A stretch of DNA of 43,263 bases from Bacteroidales bacterium (GTDB taxonomy: Bacteria > Bacteroidota > Bacteroidia > Bacteroidales > UBA3663). Shown in pieces: positions 31,752 through 41,406 of the stretch. The translations under genes and the position numbers were made by a program. The notes beneath the pieces were generated by a model. That model saw only the letters and a list, made by a program, of their open reading frames with translations. It ran no database searches and was not told the origin of the DNA. Numbering within the stretch: the stretch's first letter is position 1; the number at the start of each line of letters is the position of its first letter. The stretch lies in the NCBI GenBank assembly GCA_017618715.1, contig JAFZTS010000025.1, forward strand, positions 1-43,263, written 5' to 3'.

Positions 31752-33887
31752 CGGGAGCCAAACGGACATCTCGCCCTTGCCTCGGTTGCCCCAAGCGTAA
31801 TAAGGAATGAGGCGGATAGGGAGTTCACGTCCTGCACGACCTATCTCACGATAGAGCTGGCCCGTCCATGAAGCTTCGTCGGCAAGTTGGGCCATGCCTT
31901 CGAGCGCCATCACGGGATGGCCGTCAATTTCAATCATAACAGGTTCCAGCTGGATGTCAGCGGGGATGAGCACATCATCGATGCGGACACCTTGCGGCAA
32001 GTCGGCGCTCTCCAGACAATAGACAATAGGGCCGCGCTTGATGGCCACCTGATTGCGAACCTCTTCGACCAAAGGATTGGCCTCCATCAGACGCACAGGC
32101 ATTGTCATGTCCCATTCGACGACGTCGCCCTTCTTCCAAATACGTGTCACTTCGGCGTAGGTGCTCGACTTATGAAGAATCTGCGAAGGCAGTCCGTTGA
32201 TGTCGATGGTGGCACGCTGGCACCAGTCGGGAATACGGAAACGCAAGGTCCAGGCCTTTCCCCGAGCCTTTTGGGGAAGTTCGTCGATGGTGACGGTCAC
32301 TTTGCCGTCCCAGGGATAGTCGGTAGTCTCGGTGAGACGCACTTCGCCGATGCCCGGGATATTGGCTGTAGTCTTTGCCTCGCCATAGAATTGCAATGTC
32401 AGCGAAGGAGCCTGCGAGGGCGTGCTTACCGAGAAGGCATAGTTCTGCGCTTCGGAGACGGTACGCAGCGTGTTGGGAGGACAGCAGAAACAAGAGATAT
32501 ACTCCTGACGTTCCTTGGGCCAGCGCAAGGTGTAGGGCAGGTCGGCCGATATACGAAGCGGATTGGTGTAGAAATATCGACGTCCGTCGAGTGAGATGCC
32601 CGAGAGGATGGAGTTGAGCATACAAAGCTCGGCCACATCGGCATATTTGGCTTCGCCCGTGATCTCCATCATGCGCCAGTTGAAAAGCATGTTGCCAATC
32701 TGTGCACAGGTCTCGTTGTGGGCCGTGGAATTGGGCAGCTGATAGGGACGACCGAACGACTGATGCACCTTCTGGATGGAGTCGGGTGTATAGTTGGTGC
32801 CGTCGGGCGAAGTGCCGTCATAGAGGGCACCGCAGCCGCCGGTGATATACATCTTGCGATAGGTCAGATCCTGCCAGATGCTGGTGAGATTGCGCATGTA
32901 CTGCTCGTTGCCCGTCTCAGCGATGATGTCGGCCACACCCGCATAGAGATAGGTGGAGCGCACGGCATGTCCCATGGCTTCGTACTGCTCTTCGAAGGGC
33001 TCGCGGTCCTGGTTGTCGTCGGTGCCGTTCTTCACAAGGCTGCGAATCTGGATAAGTTGCTGAACGAGTTCAAGGTAACGCGGATTGCCCGTCGCGCGCC
33101 ACATCTCGACCACACCCATATAATGACTGGGGCAGATGGCACAGCGAGCCAGTTCGGCCGATGCGGTCTCGTAGAAATGGACAAGGAAGTCGGTGGCCTT
33201 GACGGCGCAGTTGAAGAGCGTAGTCTTGCCCGTGGCCCGCTTGTGTACGATAGCAGCCATCATGAGATGACCGAGGTTGTAGGTCTCGAAGTTAAGACGA
33301 TTGGCGAAAGCACCCTTCTCGTCCTCGCCGCCCACAGCAGTTCCGATTACGGTCTGCTGCTTTTTGACGGCATGGCTATCTATGCCACGATTCATCTCGT
33401 CGATGATGACAGGCGTGTGAATATAGCCGTCTTCGCGCTGTGCACGGACGACACGGTCGATGAAGTAGTCCATCAGCTTGTCAAGCTCGGGATCACGCGT
33501 CACGGCAAACACGGCTGCCACGCCTTCGAGCCACTTGTACATGTCGCCATCGTGGAAGGGAGGTCCCCAATGCTCGTGGTCATCGGCAGGGACCTCGTCA
33601 CCTGCTGCAATTTCGAAATTGCGGAAACCATGCGAGATGGCGGGATTGTTCCAGGTTTGCCACATCGAAAGCAGTGAGGTACTGCTGAAGACCCCGAAGC
33701 GGTCGCCCCAGAAGCCGCCTGTCCAACGCGTGGCGCCAAGCGGGAGGTTCGACATCAAGGCATGGGTGCTATGGCTGGTATCGGTCAGGCCAGGAGCCTG
33801 CGTTGCTGGTGCCTTCTGCTCCGCAACGGAGAATGAAACCCCAGCGAAGAACAATACAAGGAATAGGGAAAGCTTTACGTGTGTCAT
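31740..33887 (-). CDS. Secreted GH127-family glycosidase (beta-L-arabinofuranosidase-like, DUF1680)
   Basis: A 715-residue exported enzyme (signal peptide to about residue 22) of glycoside hydrolase family 127. The zinc-thiolate site of the family is visible: E392 and C394 in NETCAQIG, and C468-C469 in CFCCPPN, one of which should be the nucleophile (C417 in Bifidobacterium HypBA1). The (alpha/alpha)6 barrel occupies about residues 55-480 and beta domains follow. By my alignment, the position of the second catalytic acid (E322 in HypBA1) falls in KVHQSFGRPYQLPN, which has no Glu. GH127 enzymes release beta-L-arabinofuranose, or related sugars, from plant glycans. Single gene, tail-to-tail with copA. 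Confidence 0.88.
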   Translation of the reverse strand: MTHVKLSLFLVLFFAGVSFSVAEQKAPATQAPGLTDTSHSTHALMSNLPLGATRWTGGFWGDRFGVFSSTSLLSMWQTWNNPAISHGFRNFEIAAGDEVPADDHEHWGPPFHDGDMYKWLEGVAAVFAVTRDPELDKLMDYFIDRVVRAQREDGYIHTPVIIDEMNRGIDSHAVKKQQTVIGTAVGGEDEKGAFANRLNFETYNLGHLMMAAIVHKRATGKTTLFNCAVKATDFLVHFYETASAELARCAICPSHYMGVVEMWRATGNPRYLELVQQLIQIRSLVKNGTDDNQDREPFEEQYEAMGHAVRSTYLYAGVADIIAETGNEQYMRNLTSIWQDLTYRKMYITGGCGALYDGTSPDGTNYTPDSIQKVHQSFGRPYQLPNSTAHNETCAQIGNMLFNWRMMEITGEAKYADVAELCMLNSILSGISLDGRRYFYTNPLRISADLPYTLRWPKERQEYISCFCCPPNTLRTVSEAQNYAFSVSTPSQAPSLTLQFYGEAKTTANIPGIGEVRLTETTDYPWDGKVTVTIDELPQKARGKAWTLRFRIPDWCQRATIDINGLPSQILHKSSTYAEVTRIWKKGDVVEWDMTMPVRLMEANPLVEEVRNQVAIKRGPIVYCLESADLPQGVRIDDVLIPADIQLEPVMIEIDGHPVMALEGMAQLADEASWTGQLYREIGRAGRELPIRLIPYYAWGNRGKGEMSVWLPLLR

Positions 33888-34005
33888 GAGGTGGTGTTTT
33901 TATCCCCGAAAGGAGTTGGGAAGATTCGTGAATTGTCATTTATGGTGCAAAGAAAAGCATTTTTCCCGTCTTTTCCAAACTTTTCGGCAGAAAAACACAC
34001 AAATT

Positions 34006-34037
34006 TTTGTCTGTTGGAGAAAAAAGGCGTATCTTCG
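34006..34037 (+). promoter_or_regulatory. Promoter of the EEP-hemD-rnpA operon (TTTG-N20-TATCTTCG)
   Basis: TTTG at 34006-34009 and TATCTTCG at 34030-34037 are 20 bp apart. The expected start is near 34044, about 14 nt before the GTG start codon. The remainder of the divergent gap (33888-34005) holds only a weak TTTCTTTG -7 for the GH127 gene. Confidence 0.75.
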
Positions 34038-34057
34038 CACCGAAATAAGGGATAATT

Positions 34058-35269
34058 GTGGCTAAATCAAAGAGCAAGGCACAAGGCAAGAAGGCAAACA
34101 AAGGTTTGAGCCTTCTGGGCAGCATTTTCAAATGGGCGTTCCGGTCTGTTATGGCAATGCTGACGGTTTGTCTGTGCCTGATACTCATTGCCTCGGCCTA
34201 CAGCGACCTTATCAGACCCACATTTTGGGTGATTCCCTCGTTCCTCGGCATCGCTTTTGGCGCTATACTCCTCGTCGGTATCATCTGGTTCGTAGTGCTG
34301 CTGATTACTCGACGTTGGCACAGCCTCCTACTGCTTTGCGCAACGTTCGCCATCGTTGCCGTACCAGCCTGGCGCTATTGTCCCCTGCACTTCAAAGGCG
34401 GTCCGGAACCATTGACCCTGACTGATAATGGTGAAGAAATCAAGGTGGACAGTGTGCGGGTGTTTTCGTTCAACACCAATATTATGGGACAGTCTCATCT
34501 GTCGCGTGTCAAGGAGCACATCCCCGTAATTGATGTTGTTCGAAAATCAAAAGCCGACATCGTCTGTATGCAGGAATACAGTTTCTCGCTGGGCAAGAAC
34601 GGACACACCGAGCAGGAATTGCGCGAAGAGCTGGCGGATCTCTATCCTTATTACGACTTCACGCCACTGGACCGCAGCAAACGCCTTGGCATAGCCACCT
34701 ATTCGAAATATCCGATACGGAAGGCCACCCGCGTAGATAAGCGCAAGACAGGCTATTTCTCGGCCATGTACTACCAGATCGACGTCAAAGGGCATACACT
34801 GGGACTTGTCAACATGCATCTTCATATCACAATGATTGACCCAAAGGATCGCCTGTTGTACGAAGAGATGATCGAGCGGTTTGAGGTCGATTCGCTGCAG
34901 CGCATTCGCTCGGGCATGATGCGTTCGCTTGCCCAATCATACAGGCTGCGTTCGGCCGAAGTGACGATGCTCAGGCAGTTCCTTCTGAACCATCATCCCG
35001 AAGGCATGCCGCTGCTCCTCTGCGGTGACATGAACGACACGCCCGTCAGCTACTGCCATCGCGCCCTGCGTCAGATGGGGCTCACCGACACCTGGCAGGA
35101 ATGCGGTTTTGGTCCAGGCATCACCTTCCGTGCCCATCACTTCTGGTTCCGCATCGACCACATGTTGCATGACGAGCACCTGCGTCCGCTTTGCATGAAG
35201 GTGCGCCGCGACGTGACACTGTCGGACCACTACCCCATAGAAGCTACCTTCCAGATACTTCCTCAATGA
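34058..35269 (+). CDS. Membrane-anchored endonuclease/exonuclease/phosphatase (EEP) family protein
   Basis: A 403-residue protein starting with GTG. It has a basic N-terminus, three transmembrane helices (about 29-47, 56-82 and 88-105), then an EEP-fold catalytic domain outside the membrane. Active-site features are FSFNTNI (Asn), CMQEYS (metal Glu), LCGDMNDTPVSYC (Asp/Asn), the FRIDHM segment and the final SDHYPIEATF (Asp-His). The family cuts phosphodiester or phosphoester bonds in nucleic acids, lipids or inositol phosphates. Membrane-anchored bacterial members of this shape are common in Bacteroidetes, with unknown substrates. The next gene overlaps its stop codon. Confidence 0.85.
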   Translation: MAKSKSKAQGKKANKGLSLLGSIFKWAFRSVMAMLTVCLCLILIASAYSDLIRPTFWVIPSFLGIAFGAILLVGIIWFVVLLITRRWHSLLLLCATFAIVAVPAWRYCPLHFKGGPEPLTLTDNGEEIKVDSVRVFSFNTNIMGQSHLSRVKEHIPVIDVVRKSKADIVCMQEYSFSLGKNGHTEQELREELADLYPYYDFTPLDRSKRLGIATYSKYPIRKATRVDKRKTGYFSAMYYQIDVKGHTLGLVNMHLHITMIDPKDRLLYEEMIERFEVDSLQRIRSGMMRSLAQSYRLRSAEVTMLRQFLLNHHPEGMPLLLCGDMNDTPVSYCHRALRQMGLTDTWQECGFGPGITFRAHHFWFRIDHMLHDEHLRPLCMKVRRDVTLSDHYPIEATFQILPQ

Positions 35270-35997
35270 TTTTCAACCCCTACGACATACATTTTGTGGA
35301 GGAGGCTGGTTCTACGACCTCCACGTTGCCTTGGGCGCTGTTGCAGCTTCAAGACAATGTGGTGCTTGTGGTGCTTGTCCTGTTGTTCCTCTCCATCGAC
35401 ATACTTGCCTGCCGTGACAAGAGCGTGATGCGCCACCAGTTGTCATGGATCACCGATACGCGCAATGCACGAACATTCGAGTCGGTTATGGTTATCTATC
35501 CCTGGCTCAAGCCCCTGTTGCTCGTTCAGATGTTCCTCTTCTTCGGACTGACGCTTTTTTGCCTCACCGACAACGCCCCAGCCGAACACTTGTTCCATGC
35601 TACGCCAAAGACATTAGGTCATTTGGGCCTCTGCGTGGCTCTGCTTGTTGGATGGTATGCACTGCAGTGTGTGTTGTTCAATTGGTTCTGCTACCTTTTT
35701 GGCATGAAGGAAAAACGTACCATCATGAACCGCAGCTATCAGGCGGCATTCATCGTACTGGCTCCTCTCACCATGCTTTTGTTCATCGGGTTGATTGCAG
35801 GATGGATCTCGTCGCCAATAGCCCTCGTTTTGCTTTTCGCGGTCTTCATTTTCTCGCAATTTTCTTATATTTTTAGTGGAATTAAGATTTTTTACGATGG
35901 TTTTGGTTCGTTGTGTCTGATTATTGCATATCTTTGCACGCTCGAAATTGCACCCTTGCTGGTCATTTGGGCCAAATTTTCCTCACTGCAAGTATAA
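35266..35997 (+). CDS. DUF4271 family membrane protein
   Basis: A 243-residue protein with about six transmembrane helices and the spacing of the Bacteroidetes DUF4271 family, which I recognise mainly from its regular position directly before a hemD gene. The start ATG (35266) overlaps the stop of the EEP gene (ATGA), and its stop overlaps the hemD start by one base (TAATG). Translation of the three is thus probably coupled. Its function is unknown; a link to tetrapyrrole metabolism or the cell envelope is only suggested by position. Confidence 0.8.
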   Translation: MIFNPYDIHFVEEAGSTTSTLPWALLQLQDNVVLVVLVLLFLSIDILACRDKSVMRHQLSWITDTRNARTFESVMVIYPWLKPLLLVQMFLFFGLTLFCLTDNAPAEHLFHATPKTLGHLGLCVALLVGWYALQCVLFNWFCYLFGMKEKRTIMNRSYQAAFIVLAPLTMLLFIGLIAGWISSPIALVLLFAVFIFSQFSYIFSGIKIFYDGFGSLCLIIAYLCTLEIAPLLVIWAKFSSLQV

Positions 35998-36737
35998 TGG
36001 ACATCAAGAATATCCTGGTTTCACAACCCTATCCGTCTTCGGACAAGTCACCGTATTTCGACATACAGCGCAAGTTCGGTGTATCGCTTACCTTCAAGCC
36101 ATTCATCCGTATTCAATCGCTGAGCCCGAAGGAATTCCGAGCCCAGAAGATCAGCATTCCCAATTTCACCGCCATCGTCTTCACTTCGAAGACGGCGATT
36201 GATCATTTCTTCAAACTCGCTGAGGAGCTTCGCGCCAAACCCAACGAGGACATGCAGTACTTCTGCCAGACCGAAACCGTGGCCCTTTACCTGCAGAAGT
36301 TCATCGTCTTCCGCAAGCGCAAGGTGCACCATGCCAAGTCGGGCAAGATTGAGGATCTGGCCCTGGTGATGAAGAAACACAATACCGAGAAGTTCCTGAT
36401 GCCCGTTGCCGAAGTTCACAAGGATGATATTCCCGCGTTTACTAAGGCCAAACTCAAGGTCACCCCTGCCGTGATGTACCGCACCATCAGCGCGGAAATC
36501 ACCTCCGAGGAGATCTCATCTTACGACATGCTGGTGTTCTTCACGCCTTCTGGCATCCAGTCTCTTTTCGAGAACATGCCCGACTATCAGCAGGGCGAAC
36601 AGCGTATCGGCCTCTTTGGACCACTGACGGCCAAAGCTGCCGAAGACCACGGCCTCCGCATCGATGCCAAGGGTCCGACACCCGAGCTTCCATCGATGGC
36701 CAGCGTCCTGCAGAAGTATCTCAGCGACCAGAAATAA
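35997..36737 (+). CDS. hemD: Uroporphyrinogen-III synthase
   Basis: A 246-residue HemD-type protein that would close and invert ring D of hydroxymethylbilane in tetrapyrrole synthesis. Two alternating Rossmann-like lobes are visible: FTAIVFTSKTAIDHFF in the first, and YDMLVFFTPSGIQSLFENMP plus RIGLFGPLTAKAAEDHGLR in the second. Sequence is weakly conserved in this family, but these segments and the DUF4271-hemD-rnpA context fit. The product would serve haem for the fumarate reductase cytochrome. It starts at ATG 35997, sharing one base with the previous stop; rnpA follows after 18 bp. Confidence 0.82.
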   Translation: MDIKNILVSQPYPSSDKSPYFDIQRKFGVSLTFKPFIRIQSLSPKEFRAQKISIPNFTAIVFTSKTAIDHFFKLAEELRAKPNEDMQYFCQTETVALYLQKFIVFRKRKVHHAKSGKIEDLALVMKKHNTEKFLMPVAEVHKDDIPAFTKAKLKVTPAVMYRTISAEITSEEISSYDMLVFFTPSGIQSLFENMPDYQQGEQRIGLFGPLTAKAAEDHGLRIDAKGPTPELPSMASVLQKYLSDQK

Positions 36738-36755
36738 GGGTCGATTCTGATCCCC

Positions 36756-37190
36756 ATGAAACAATTTACACTACCCAAGAGCGAACGACTGTACCTTAGA
36801 GAATCCATTGGTGAACTATTTGCCAATGGACGTACGTTTGTGGTCTTCCCCTACCGTGTGGTGTATCTGCTCAAAAAGGCTGATGCCGAGAACCTGCCCG
36901 ATGCCGAGAAGCAGGGACGCTGTGCAATCATGGCCGTGGCTCCCAAAAAGCGCTTTAAGCATGCTGTGGACCGCAATCACGTGAAACGGCTTACGCGCGA
37001 GGCCTACCGTGTGCAAAAGCTACCGCTTCATGAGACCCTGGAAAAGACAGGGCATTCGCTCGAAGTGGCTTTCCTCTATGTCGATAACAAGTTCATCACT
37101 TTCGATCAGACCTACAAACTGATGGGCAAAGCCATTGGCAAGCTGCAACGTGTCATCCAAACCGAAGCAAAGAAAAACGAGACATCATGA
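36756..37190 (+). CDS. rnpA: Ribonuclease P protein component
   Basis: A 144-residue basic protein with the RnpA signature [22 protein letters not shown], the RNR-type motif that binds the RNase P RNA. It is somewhat longer than E. coli RnpA (119 residues), with an insert ([15 protein letters not shown]). Together with the rnpB RNA it trims the 5' ends of tRNA precursors. In Bacteroidetes rnpA is not beside rpmH/dnaA but in this hemD-rnpA-yidD unit. It overlaps yidD by 4 bp (ATGA). Confidence 0.93.
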   Translation: MKQFTLPKSERLYLRESIGELFANGRTFVVFPYRVVYLLKKADAENLPDAEKQGRCAIMAVAPKKRFKHAVDRNHVKRLTREAYRVQKLPLHETLEKTGHSLEVAFLYVDNKFITFDQTYKLMGKAIGKLQRVIQTEAKKNETS

Positions 37191-37396
37191 AATTCATCCT
37201 TATCTCGCTCATCCGCTTCTATCAGCGATTCATATCTCCACTCACGCCGCCAGCCTGCCGGTTCACACCGACATGCTCGCAATATACGCTTGAAGCCATC
37301 CAGAAATATGGAGCCCTCAAGGGCACTTGGCTCGGCATCAAACGCATCTGTCGTTGCCATCCGTGGGGAGGTTCGGGGTATGACCCTGTGCCTTAA
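37187..37396 (+). CDS. yidD: Membrane protein insertion efficiency factor YidD
   Basis: A 69-residue protein with the full YidD pattern: an N-terminal amphipathic helix ([15 protein letters not shown]), [23 protein letters not shown], then [15 protein letters not shown]. It helps YidC insert inner-membrane proteins. It is translationally coupled to rnpA by a 4-bp overlap. Its stop overlaps the stop of the convergent AAA ATPase gene by 4 bp, with no terminator in between. Confidence 0.95.
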   Translation: MKFILISLIRFYQRFISPLTPPACRFTPTCSQYTLEAIQKYGALKGTWLGIKRICRCHPWGGSGYDPVP

Positions 37397-39117
37397 AAAC
37401 TATCCTTGACATCATCCAGATTAATTTCCGTCAGCATTTTCTTTGTTAGATTAGGCACCGATGCCAAGCGATTAGCCTGAGCCTGTATTATCTTTTCGAA
37501 CACATTTCTCACATAGCGGGCATTTCCAAAATCCTTGGGTTTGTTACCCACAACCTTATCCAGTCTCTCTTTGATGTAAGTTTTCACCTTATCAGAAAGA
37601 ACGAAATCATATTTCGCCGCATTCGCAAAAATAATCTCTGCGAGTTCGGTCGATGAATAGTCGGGGAAGAAGATAAACCTGCTGAAACGGCTTCGTATCC
37701 CAGGATTGGCATTGATAAATGCCTGCATCTCGTTGGTATATCCAGCCAAAATGACAATGAGCCTATCCCGGTCGTCTTCCATGCGCTTCAGCAACGTGGC
37801 AATCGCCTCCTGTCCGTAATCCGGACCTTTGACATAGAGCGAATAGGCCTCGTCGATAAAGAGTATTCCATCAAGAGCCTCATCAATGATTTTATTGGTC
37901 TTCACAGCCGTCTGCCCTAAATATTCGGCCACCAGACCCGAGCGGTCGGTCTCAACCAAGTGCCCTTTTTTGAGAATCCCCTTTTCACGATAAATGCCAG
38001 CCAGTATCCTTGCTACAGTGGTCTTGCCTGTGCCCGGATTCCCCGTAAATACACAATGGTATGTCACTACAGGCAAGGTGAGCCCCATCTCCTTACGCTT
38101 CTGACGCACGGTGATGAAGTTGGACAGAGCCCGAACCTCTTCCTTTACAGTCTGGAGCCCGACGAGTTTGTTAAGCTCTTCTTCCGGGTTGAGCGATGCT
38201 GTGTCTCGTTCGGTTCTCTCTGGCTTTGGTTCGTTGATCACAAGCATTTTCTCAAGCCATTCTGTTTCTTTTGGGGTAACGATGCCATCAATCTTGACAA
38301 TTTGTGAAACAAGACGATAGAGCGTGATACGATATTGTTCCAAGTCATCATGGTTCCCGCCACAAGTCTTCAACAGGGAAGTAAACGCAAAATCGTCATG
38401 TCTCTCGTTGGAGAACGGCACATTGCTAACCATGAATTTTAGAAATGCCATTCTTACACGTTCAAGGTCGGCAACCGCGTCACCCGAGATAGCCCGACAG
38501 AAAGCTCCATAATCGCCCGAGACTGTATCTTCGCTCATCATCGACGAAACAAGGATCAAACACTGGTTCTCCTTCGAGGAAATATCCAACCCGAACAGTT
38601 GCTCCATTTCTTCATAGCAACGGTGCAAATCCCGAAAGAACAATTCTTTCAGCACATAGCAGAAATGATCACAATCGGGCAGTACATCGCCTCCATCGGC
38701 AGTCGTTTTATTGCAGGCTGCTTCGAACACCTGCTGGTCTTTTCCGACACGCTCGAACAAGGCCAGGAGCGTAATGCAGTTTTCCTTGATCTCATCAAAC
38801 TGCACTTCCGTGATCCACGAGTCAGAAAATATTATCGGACTCTTTGTCTTGGAAGAGTCGTCATCAAAATCCCCGAACACATAGAAAAAGACCATGAATA
38901 AAATGAAGAGCATACCTACAACGACAATGGCGTATCCCAGAATCCTGAAATAATCATACCCGGTCATGAATAGTCCAAACGCCACAAAGGGTGCCAGAAA
39001 CAGGGCAACACAGCCCAACGAGTGTTCACCCACAGGCTTTTGTTTAGAAATCCTCACGCGACGCCAAATCAAGACAACTATCGTGAAGAGCAGAAAAATC
39101 CAAAGAAACTCTTTCAT
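37393..39117 (-). CDS. Membrane-anchored AAA ATPase of CbbX/SpoVK type
   Basis: A 574-residue protein. The N-terminus has hydrophobic helices (about residues 4-20 and two near 45-85). A charged helical middle follows that includes a TerB-like stretch ([22 protein letters not shown]). The C-terminal AAA+ domain has Walker A GNPGTGKT near residue 360, Walker [13 protein letters not shown], and the [14 protein letters not shown] arginine segment. AAA proteins of this CbbX/SpoVK group remodel partner proteins, but the partner here is unknown. The frame begins with TTG at 39141. I prefer ATG 39117, which places the first helix at the N-terminus. Confidence 0.82.
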   Translation of the reverse strand: MKEFLWIFLLFTIVVLIWRRVRISKQKPVGEHSLGCVALFLAPFVAFGLFMTGYDYFRILGYAIVVVGMLFILFMVFFYVFGDFDDDSSKTKSPIIFSDSWITEVQFDEIKENCITLLALFERVGKDQQVFEAACNKTTADGGDVLPDCDHFCYVLKELFFRDLHRCYEEMEQLFGLDISSKENQCLILVSSMMSEDTVSGDYGAFCRAISGDAVADLERVRMAFLKFMVSNVPFSNERHDDFAFTSLLKTCGGNHDDLEQYRITLYRLVSQIVKIDGIVTPKETEWLEKMLVINEPKPERTERDTASLNPEEELNKLVGLQTVKEEVRALSNFITVRQKRKEMGLTLPVVTYHCVFTGNPGTGKTTVARILAGIYREKGILKKGHLVETDRSGLVAEYLGQTAVKTNKIIDEALDGILFIDEAYSLYVKGPDYGQEAIATLLKRMEDDRDRLIVILAGYTNEMQAFINANPGIRSRFSRFIFFPDYSSTELAEIIFANAAKYDFVLSDKVKTYIKERLDKVVGNKPKDFGNARYVRNVFEKIIQAQANRLASVPNLTKKMLTEINLDDVKDSF

Positions 39118-39162
39118 TTCATCCTTTGCAAAAACGGGCAATAAGACGCAGATACATTAACT

Positions 39163-41370
39163 TCAATTATTCAGGTTCTTCATCGACAAGGAGAGTCGGC
39201 CACGCCGCAGATCGACATCCTTCACGCGCACCTTGACATGCTGATGGAGCGAGACAACAGTATTGGGATCCTTCACATACTTGTCGGCCAACTCCGAGAC
39301 ATGAACCAGTCCCTGGGTGTGTACGCCGATATCAACGAAAGCACCGAAATTGGTGATATTGGTCACAATACCCGGAAGAACCATGCCAATCTGGACATCC
39401 TCGAGCGTCTTCACCTCGTTGGAGAAAGAGAACTCCTCCAACTGCTGGCGCGGGTCGCGTCCCGGCTTGTCGAGTTCCTTCATGATATCTTCGAGGGTAG
39501 GCAAACCAACGCCTGAACCATCGCCTAAGGCTGTGACATATCGCTTGAGGTCGATCTTTTCGCGCAAAGCCTTGCCTTCCGGACCAATGAGATCCTTCAC
39601 ATGACATCCCAGGTCGGCCGCCATCTTCTCGACAATGGCATAGCGCTCGGGATGAACGGCAGAATTGTCGAGCGGATTGTCACCACCCGAGATACGGAGA
39701 AAGCCCGCCGACTGCTCAAAGGCTTTCGGACCCATACGAGGCACATCCATCAAATCCTTGCGATTATTGAATGCTCCGTTCTTGGCTCGATAATCCACAA
39801 TGTTCTGCGCCAATAGAGGGCCGAGACCGGAAATATAGGTCAAAAGGTGCTTGGATGCCGTGTTGACATTCACCCCGACCTTGTTCACACAGCTCTCGAC
39901 GGTCTGGTCGAGGCTCTTCTTAAGTTCCTTCTGATCGACATCCTTCTGATATTGTCCCACGCCGATGGAGTTGGGGTCAATCTTGACGAGTTCGGCCAGC
40001 GGATCCATCAAGCGTCGCCCGATGGAGACAGCACCACGTACGGTGACATCTTCGTCAGGGAACTCGTCGCGAGCCACCTTGCTGGCCGAATAGATCGAAG
40101 CACCATCTTCGCTGACCACGAAGACTTGAGCGCCCTGCAGGTCCAATCCCTTGACAAACTCCTCCGTCTCGCGCGAAGCCGTGCCATTACCAATCGAAAT
40201 GGCCTCTATCTTATACTGTCGAACCAAGTCCTCCACCTTGTTCATCGCATCGATGAACTGGCTCTTCGGAGGATGAGGATAGATGACATCGTGATGAAGC
40301 AGGTTGCCTTCGCGGTCGAGGATAACGAGTTTGCAGCCGGTGCGGAAACCGGGATCGAGCGCAAGCACACGCTTCTGACCCAATGGGGCAGACATCAGGA
40401 GTTGTTCGAGATTGCGCACGAAGATATGGATGGCCTCCTGATCGGCCTTCTCCTTGGCGCTCTGCATGAACTCTGTCTCAATGCTGGGGCCAAGCAGTCG
40501 TTTGAAGGAATCGGTGATGGCATCGGCGACAAGTGGTGAGGCTACCGAACGACTGCTTTTCACAAACTGGCGACAGAGACGATCGATGCAGAGACCCTCA
40601 TTGCCTGTGATTGAAAGACGCAGCACGCCTTCAGATTCGCCACGCCGCATGGCCAGCAGTCGATGGCTGGCACAACGCTTCAAGGGTTCGTTCCAATCGA
40701 AATAGTCGCGGAACTTCTGTGCGGCCGTTTCTTCGGCCTCACTCAACTCCTTCGTACTCTTGACTCGTTTTGATGTGATGACAGCATCGAATTGGAAGTT
40801 GCGACGCACGGTGTTGCGTGCCTGTTCGTCTTCGGCCACCATCTCGGCAATGATATCCTGGGCACCCTTCAGTGCTTCCTCGTTATTGTTCACCCCCTTC
40901 TCGGGATTAACGTACTGCGAGAGCTCATATTCGATATCTGAAGATGTTGCAGGACGCTGCTTCAAGTCTCCTGCCTGCGACAGAAGATACAGAGCCAAAG
41001 GTTCAAGACCTTTCTCACGTGCCACCATGGCTCGGGTCCTACGCTTCGGCTTATAGGGCAGATAGATGTCCTCAAGTTCGGTGGCATTCCAACAGTTGTC
41101 GATGCGCTGATGGAGGGCATCGGTCAGTTTGCCCTGCTCTTCGATGGTAGAGAGAATGGTTACCTTGCGCTTCTGCAATTCGCCCAGTTTCTCGTACTGG
41201 TCATAAATGGAAGCTATCTGCACCTCGTCGAGTGAGCCGGTGGCTTCCTTGCGATAACGGCTGATGAACGGTATGGTACAACCCGACTCCAACAGGTCGA
41301 GGGTAGCCTTGACCTGCGGCTCGGGAATGCTGAGCGCCCTGGAGATTAATGATGGAAAAATATCTAACAT
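39163..41370 (-). CDS. tex: Tex family RNA-binding transcription accessory protein
   Basis: A 735-residue Tex protein with the standard order. The Tex N-terminal helical domain comes first (IPFISRYRKEATGSLDE, ELEDIYLPYKPKRRTRA). The YqgF/RNase H-like fold follows at about residues 325-450 (VLALDPGFRTGCKLVILD, ISIGNGTASRETEEFV), then helix-hairpin-helix motifs (VNVNTASKHLLTYISGLGP). The S1 RNA-binding domain is near the end (GMVLPGIVTNITNFGAFVDIGVHTQGLVH). Tex is a conserved cytoplasmic factor linked to transcription and RNA handling. It is followed by the AAA ATPase gene on the same strand after about 45 bp. Confidence 0.95.
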   Translation of the reverse strand: MLDIFPSLISRALSIPEPQVKATLDLLESGCTIPFISRYRKEATGSLDEVQIASIYDQYEKLGELQKRKVTILSTIEEQGKLTDALHQRIDNCWNATELEDIYLPYKPKRRTRAMVAREKGLEPLALYLLSQAGDLKQRPATSSDIEYELSQYVNPEKGVNNNEEALKGAQDIIAEMVAEDEQARNTVRRNFQFDAVITSKRVKSTKELSEAEETAAQKFRDYFDWNEPLKRCASHRLLAMRRGESEGVLRLSITGNEGLCIDRLCRQFVKSSRSVASPLVADAITDSFKRLLGPSIETEFMQSAKEKADQEAIHIFVRNLEQLLMSAPLGQKRVLALDPGFRTGCKLVILDREGNLLHHDVIYPHPPKSQFIDAMNKVEDLVRQYKIEAISIGNGTASRETEEFVKGLDLQGAQVFVVSEDGASIYSASKVARDEFPDEDVTVRGAVSIGRRLMDPLAELVKIDPNSIGVGQYQKDVDQKELKKSLDQTVESCVNKVGVNVNTASKHLLTYISGLGPLLAQNIVDYRAKNGAFNNRKDLMDVPRMGPKAFEQSAGFLRISGGDNPLDNSAVHPERYAIVEKMAADLGCHVKDLIGPEGKALREKIDLKRYVTALGDGSGVGLPTLEDIMKELDKPGRDPRQQLEEFSFSNEVKTLEDVQIGMVLPGIVTNITNFGAFVDIGVHTQGLVHVSELADKYVKDPNTVVSLHQHVKVRVKDVDLRRGRLSLSMKNLNN

Positions 41371-41406
41371 ATTCTTAAAGAGAATTATTGTATTGATGCT
41401 TATTTG

